A stretch of DNA of 53,489 nucleotides, from the NCBI GenBank assembly GCA_022773965.1, contig JALFNQ010000036.1, positions 1 to 53,489 of the forward strand, written 5' to 3'. This DNA comes from Lachnospiraceae bacterium. GTDB lineage: Bacteria > Bacillota > Clostridia > Lachnospirales > Lachnospiraceae. Below are positions 49,257 to 53,489 of the stretch, piece by piece. The position numbers and the translations under genes were made by a program. The notes below the pieces were generated by a model, which was given only the letters and a program-made list of their open reading frames with translations, was not told where the DNA came from and searched no databases. Position 1 is the stretch's first letter; every line of letters starts with the position of its first letter.

Positions 49257-52202
49257 CTAAAAAGAGCCATCCTCCAGCAACGCATCAAAGCTTTCCGGAC
49301 TCATCAGGATCTGACGAGGTTTTGTTCCCTCCTCCGGTCCCACCACACCAGCTTCCTCCAGCTGATCCATAATGCGGGCTGCGCGGTTAAAGCCAATTTT
49401 AAAATAGCGCTGCAGCATTCCAATGGAAGCCTTGTCCTTATCCATGAGCAGCTTCGCTGCGTCTACAAAATATGCATCCCTACCGCTGTTATCATTTCCG
49501 GCAGCAGACGCACCGCCACTCATATTTCCTGATGCTTCTGAGATTTTGCTCATCTTTTCTTCTATCGAATTATCATAAGATGCCTGCCCATAGCTCTCCT
49601 TAATAAAGTCCACCACATTTGCGACCTCCTGATCAGAAACGAATGCACCCTGCACACGCAGGGGTTTGTTCAAGCCCTGCGGATAGTAGAGACAATCTCC
49701 CTTTCCAAGCAGCTTTTCCGCACCAACCATATCCAGAATCGTACGCGAATCAACACCTGATGTCACGGAAAACGCGATACGGCTTGGCATATTTGCCTTG
49801 ATCAGACCAGTGATGACATTCACCGATGGCCGCTGTGTTGCAATGATCAAATGGATGCCACAGGCGCGCGCCAGCTGCGCCAGACGGCAGATTGCATCCT
49901 CCACATCTCCCGGAGCCACCATCATCAGATCTGCCAGCTCGTCCACAATAATAACGATCTGAGGCAATTTTTTCGGTTTGTCCGGATCATCGATATCCGC
50001 GATACTCTCCACCTTGGCATTATATCCCTTCAGATCACGAACCCCGTATGCGGCAAATTTCTGATAACGCTCCGTCATCTCAGCAACCGCCCAGTTCAAA
50101 GCTCCCGCTGCCTTTTTCGGGTCTGTCACCACCGGGATGAACAGATGCGGAATTCCATTGTATACAGATAATTCGACTACCTTCGGATCGATCAGGATCA
50201 GCTTGACATCCTCCGGATCCGCCCGGTAGAGGATCGACATGATGATTGTGTTGATACAGACAGATTTTCCGGAACCTGTGGCTCCTGCGATCAAAAGATG
50301 TGGCATTTTGGCAATATCACCCATGATCACCTGTCCACCGATATCACGTCCAGCCGCAAAGGCAATGCTGGAGGGATGCTGTTTAAACTCCTCCGACTCT
50401 ACGAGATCACGGAACATCACAGGGGTGGTCTCCTTATTCGGCACCTCAATACCAATGGCTGCCTTTCCGGGAATCGGAGCTTCCATACGAATATCTGCAG
50501 CTGCAAGATTCAACTTGATATCATCCGTCAGGTTCACAATTTTGCTGACCTTAACACCCATTTCAGGCTGAATCTCATAACGCGTTACCGTAGGTCCGCA
50601 GCTCACATTGGAAATCGTCACATTTACACCAAAATTTTTCAGTGTCTGCTGCAGCTTTAACGCGGTTTGCTGCAAATGCTGTTTACTGTCTCCCTGCAAA
50701 CGGGAATTTCCTTTTTTGAGAAGATCTACAGGCGGAAATACATAGGTTCGCTTGATGGGTGCCTGCTGTTCGATTTCCTCTGCGATCGCCTGCATCTCAT
50801 CCTTCGCTTCCTCTGCGTTCATCTTTGCATTGCGCATCGGTGCGGCAGAGACTGCCCCGGAAACATGTTCCGGCTTTTTCTGACCGGTTGGCCTTTCATC
50901 CGAACCGGCCTGGGAATCCAGTTTCATAACAGGTTCCGGCTCTTCTATCGGTTCAGGTTCTACGAAAGGCTCAGGTTCTACCGTAAATTCAGCTGTTGCC
51001 GGAATCTCTGGTTCTACCATAAGCTCAGGTTCAGCCTGAACTTTAAACTCCGCAAAGGATTCTGCCGGCGGCAGAACCTCCGGCAGTGATCCGTGCACCG
51101 GTGCTGACACCGGCAGATCTGATGTCTGAAACGGACTCACTTCCACCGGTTCTTCTGCTGCAGCCTCAACCTCCTGCGGTGCCTCCGTTTCTATCTGCGC
51201 AAAAAGCCTCTGCAGTTCAGGCGAAAATACCGGCACCGATTCTTCAGCTTTTGCAGCCTGCCCTGGCTCCTCCACCGGTTGCAGACTTACCTGACGCTTT
51301 GCAGTCACCGACGGCTCTGAATGGCTTGCCATATCCTGCTGACCGATTGCCGGATCAATGTTCTCGAATACTTTATTGTTCACATTCCGGATATCCTGCA
51401 CTTTTTTCTCTGACATGCGGGTAAACTTCTCCGGCGTAATCTCTGTAAGCGCATCAGAGGGTGCATAGACATTCTTTTCCGGTGTCAGCTTCGTGTCCAC
51501 GGACACACCGGACACCTTTCGCTCCATACGGCGCTGGGCCCGCTCCTCTCTGCGCTGCTCCTGCATCTCATGAAGACGCTCATTTCCCTCTCTTGCCGAC
51601 TCATACACACGTCTGCCGCCTTTTTGAACATGCTTCCATGCAGAACGTTCTGTCACGATCACCATTGAGATAATCAAGACGATAAAATCGATCACATAGG
51701 CACTGACTCTGCCAAAATTCGGACAGATCAGCCATGCAAACAATCCACCTAAAAAACCTCCGCCATTATGTTCAGTCATTCCATGTATGTAAGAACTAAC
51801 CGGCGAATAATTCTCGGTCACACCCGATACCAGCTCCAAAAACAGACATAGAAAGCACACAAAAAGAATCGCAGCGACCACCTTGATCACCGCAACACGA
51901 TTTTTACCGTTTGAAAGCACAAATACAGTTCCCACAAACAACAGAATAGGAAAAACATATGCCAGCAGCCCGCAGATGCCGAACAGGAAGCTGCTTAACA
52001 GGCTGCCCACCTTTCCACCAATGCCAAAATTGCTGACAAACATGACAATGGATACAGCCAGCATCACCCATAAGATCACTTCCTGATAAACACTGTCATT
52101 TTCCACCGGTGCTGACCTGGCCCTTGTATTTTTTGCTGCAGGCTTTGTATTCCTGCGGCTGCTACTGTTATTTTTCCGATAATTCTGATTCTGACCGGAC
52201 AT
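49257..52202 (-). CDS. ftsK: DNA translocase FtsK/SpoIIIE
   Basis: Pumps chromosomes through the closing septum in division or sporulation. The 981-residue protein has about four or five N-terminal TM helices (about 40-185), a long low-complexity linker with repeated acidic Pro-Glu units (about 390-440), the RecA-like motor with Walker A GATGSGKS at 640-647 and Walker B IIVDELAD near 751-758, and a C-terminal gamma winged helix (SIGMLQRYFKIGFNRAARI). GAGG nine bases before ATG 52202 sets the start. It follows uppP and precedes folD. Confidence 0.96.
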   Translation of the reverse strand: MSGQNQNYRKNNSSSRRNTKPAAKNTRARSAPVENDSVYQEVILWVMLAVSIVMFVSNFGIGGKVGSLLSSFLFGICGLLAYVFPILLFVGTVFVLSNGKNRVAVIKVVAAILFVCFLCLFLELVSGVTENYSPVSSYIHGMTEHNGGGFLGGLFAWLICPNFGRVSAYVIDFIVLIISMVIVTERSAWKHVQKGGRRVYESAREGNERLHEMQEQRREERAQRRMERKVSGVSVDTKLTPEKNVYAPSDALTEITPEKFTRMSEKKVQDIRNVNNKVFENIDPAIGQQDMASHSEPSVTAKRQVSLQPVEEPGQAAKAEESVPVFSPELQRLFAQIETEAPQEVEAAAEEPVEVSPFQTSDLPVSAPVHGSLPEVLPPAESFAEFKVQAEPELMVEPEIPATAEFTVEPEPFVEPEPIEEPEPVMKLDSQAGSDERPTGQKKPEHVSGAVSAAPMRNAKMNAEEAKDEMQAIAEEIEQQAPIKRTYVFPPVDLLKKGNSRLQGDSKQHLQQTALKLQQTLKNFGVNVTISNVSCGPTVTRYEIQPEMGVKVSKIVNLTDDIKLNLAAADIRMEAPIPGKAAIGIEVPNKETTPVMFRDLVESEEFKQHPSSIAFAAGRDIGGQVIMGDIAKMPHLLIAGATGSGKSVCINTIIMSILYRADPEDVKLILIDPKVVELSVYNGIPHLFIPVVTDPKKAAGALNWAVAEMTERYQKFAAYGVRDLKGYNAKVESIADIDDPDKPKKLPQIVIIVDELADLMMVAPGDVEDAICRLAQLARACGIHLIIATQRPSVNVITGLIKANMPSRIAFSVTSGVDSRTILDMVGAEKLLGKGDCLYYPQGLNKPLRVQGAFVSDQEVANVVDFIKESYGQASYDNSIEEKMSKISEASGNMSGGASAAGNDNSGRDAYFVDAAKLLMDKDKASIGMLQRYFKIGFNRAARIMDQLEEAGVVGPEEGTKPRQILMSPESFDALLEDGSF

Positions 52203-52239
52203 CACTCATTACCTCTTCATTCCTAAAGGTGCACATCTG

Positions 52240-53115
52240 TTACACCTGATATAAGTACACACCTACAGAAATTGCGCCCACGATAAAGCAATAGATCGCA
52301 AATCCCGTAAAATGTTTCTGGCGTACTACATAGAGCATCGCCTTAATGCAGACATATCCTACAACTGCCGCAACTACCATTCCAATCAGATAGTAAAGAA
52401 TCTCCGTATTTGTAAAGGATACACTGGCAAGATCCGAAAGCTCGAATACCAGTGAGCCCAGCACGGCCGGGATCGACATGATAAAAGAATATTTCACTGC
52501 AAAATTGCGGTCAAATCCGCTGAGCAGACATGCTGCAATGGTCGTTCCGGAGCGCGACAAACCAGGCATTGTCGCTACACCCTGCGCAATACCAATGATA
52601 AATGCATTTGAATAAGTTACCTGACGCGGCATTTTTTCCCCACCCTTACAGTGATCTGCCAAAAGTAGCAGCATACTTGTAAGAATCAGGCAGATACCCG
52701 GCACGATCAGTATTTTTGATGCCATCTCCACCAGACTGGCATCCAGAACACCGATGATTCCGGTAGGAATCGTAGATACGATCACCAGCATTACAAACTT
52801 CCGGTATCCGTTGCACACCACATGGTGATAGCCACCCTTCTTTTTCCCTGCAAGATTTGAGAAAAAAACACCGACATTTCTGCAGGCATCTGCGATGATC
52901 GCAAAGCCCTCGCGGATCATCTTCCATATATCCTTATAATAAACAGCAAAAATTGCAATCAGTGTACCCAGATGGAGAATCACATCAAAGAGCAACCCAA
53001 CATCCTCCACATTGAAAAGGATCTTAAAAAGTGCCAGATGCCCGGAACTGCTCACCGGCAGGAATTCTGTCACACCCTGAATGATACCCATCAGAATCGC
53101 TTCTAATAATGACAT
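52240..53115 (-). CDS. uppP: Undecaprenyl-diphosphatase UppP (BacA)
   Basis: Membrane phosphatase that recycles undecaprenyl diphosphate, the wall lipid carrier, and can give bacitracin tolerance. The 291 residues have about eight hydrophobic segments. The active-site motifs are GIIQGVTEFLPVSSSGHL near the N-terminus and MPGLSRSGTTIAACLLSG. GGAGG precedes the ATG. It lies between tepA and ftsK, both of which are adjacent genes in Bacillus (tepA-spoIIIE), so uppP appears to be inserted into this pair. Confidence 0.95.
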   Translation of the reverse strand: MSLLEAILMGIIQGVTEFLPVSSSGHLALFKILFNVEDVGLLFDVILHLGTLIAIFAVYYKDIWKMIREGFAIIADACRNVGVFFSNLAGKKKGGYHHVVCNGYRKFVMLVIVSTIPTGIIGVLDASLVEMASKILIVPGICLILTSMLLLLADHCKGGEKMPRQVTYSNAFIIGIAQGVATMPGLSRSGTTIAACLLSGFDRNFAVKYSFIMSIPAVLGSLVFELSDLASVSFTNTEILYYLIGMVVAAVVGYVCIKAMLYVVRQKHFTGFAIYCFIVGAISVGVYLYQV

Positions 53116-53190
53116 GTTATGCCTCCTTTTTGATAGCTAACCATACATTTCTATATATTAGCATATTCGGGCATAAATGTCACCAAAAAG

Positions 53191-53489
53191 TTATTGATCG
53201 ATCAATTCATGCAATTTTTCCAATGCCTGACGGATACCTCCCACTGCATCGATCAGCCCCTCCTCCACAGTCTGGGCTCCCACAAGTACCGTGCCCAGAT
53301 CCTTCGTCAGCATACCCGTATTCAGCATAAGCTCCTCCAGACGTTTCTGAGCAATGCGTGAATGCTCAGATACAAAACCTGTGATCCGATCCTGGATTTG
53401 TTGAAAATACTCATAAGTCTGTGGTGCTCCGATCGTCAATCCATTCAGCCGTACCGGATGGATCACCATTGTACCGGTGGGAACGATAT
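53191..53489 (-). CDS. tepA: Translocation-enhancing protein TepA, C-terminal part (partial)
   Basis: ClpP-like serine protease family protein, cut by the window edge. The frame continues upstream of the track's ATG (IVPTGTM then VIHPVRLNGLTIGAPQTYEYFQ), so the true start lies outside. The C-terminal ClpP-type part has DLGTVLVGAQTVEEGLIDAVGG. The Bacillus homologue TepA (YmfB) is next to spoIIIE; here uppP lies between. Catalytic residues upstream of the edge cannot be checked. Confidence 0.88.
   Translation of the reverse strand, partial: IVPTGTMVIHPVRLNGLTIGAPQTYEYFQQIQDRITGFVSEHSRIAQKRLEELMLNTGMLTKDLGTVLVGAQTVEEGLIDAVGGIRQALEKLHELIDQ

Noticed and set aside
1-53489. CRISPR arrays, tRNA or rRNA genes, intact transposases, prophage genes
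   Set aside because: No regularly spaced direct repeats, cloverleaf-like segments or transposase/integrase motifs were seen by eye; covariance searches were not possible.

Overview
The window looks like a chromosomal core-genome segment from a spore-forming, anaerobic member of the Clostridia, most likely Lachnospiraceae. The evidence is a clostridial-order Rnf complex (rnfCDGEAB), an alpha/beta-type small acid-soluble spore protein, GerW/YtfJ, a PdaA-like cortex deacetylase, a cmk-ispH-rpsA cluster, a Na+-pumping biotin decarboxylase operon, and strong AGGAGG ribosome binding sites. Genus cannot be fixed from the sequence alone. Nearly all genes are on the minus strand; plus-strand exceptions are rqcH, ssp, rpmB, apbE, the yprB-like nuclease gene and xpt. 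No tRNA, rRNA, CRISPR array, prophage or intact transposase was seen.

Layout. 0.1-2.2 kb: yicC-remA-gmk-rpoZ operon, with rqcH diverging from it (Bacillus ylo-type synteny). 4.4 kb: spore gene ssp, convergent with recG. 4.7-8.8 kb: asp23-fakA-recG. 9.1 kb: rpmB. 9.4-14.6 kb: ftsW-type SEDS gene, PBP, NUDIX, an unknown gene, DUF2953, gerW and a tiny membrane protein. 14.7-22.3 kb: U32 peptidase, zapA, ruvB, ruvA, a Gx transporter, a NusG-II protein, miaB and a YnzC-like gene. 22.6-25.7 kb: apbE facing a spore deacetylase and a PAS-like gene. 25.9-31 kb: rnfCDGEAB. 31-33 kb: RNase H-like nuclease and orphan cheR, convergent. 33.1-39.4 kb: one long apparent transcript L,D-transpeptidase-rpiR-FAD enzyme-cmk-ispH-rpsA. 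39.8-45 kb: carboxyltransferase-oadG-biotin carrier-oadB-oadA. 45-46.3 kb: dacF. 46.5 kb: xpt. 47.2-53.5 kb: tepA (partial)-uppP-ftsK-folD-zinc ribbon protein.

How the genes fit together. Two sodium- or proton-linked energy modules (Rnf and the biotin decarboxylase) sit near ApbE, the enzyme expected to attach FMN to RnfG and RnfD. Several wall genes (SEDS/PBP pair, LD-transpeptidase, DacF, UppP, ZapA, FtsK) serve division and envelope synthesis. Sporulation genes are scattered among housekeeping genes.

The most unusual signal is non-coding. A family of small palindromic elements shares the end sequence GTWAC-N2-TTCA and occurs in at least five spacers. The two longest (22324-22509 and 39520-39653) have terminal inverted repeats and abutting 8-9 bp imperfect direct repeats, as expected of MITE-like insertions. 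Other points of note: an xpt leader with mutually exclusive hairpins and no purine-riboswitch core, a cheR terminator embedded in the convergent gene with a stem that is continuous only on the cheR strand, and a sodium pump operon with two different carboxyltransferases.
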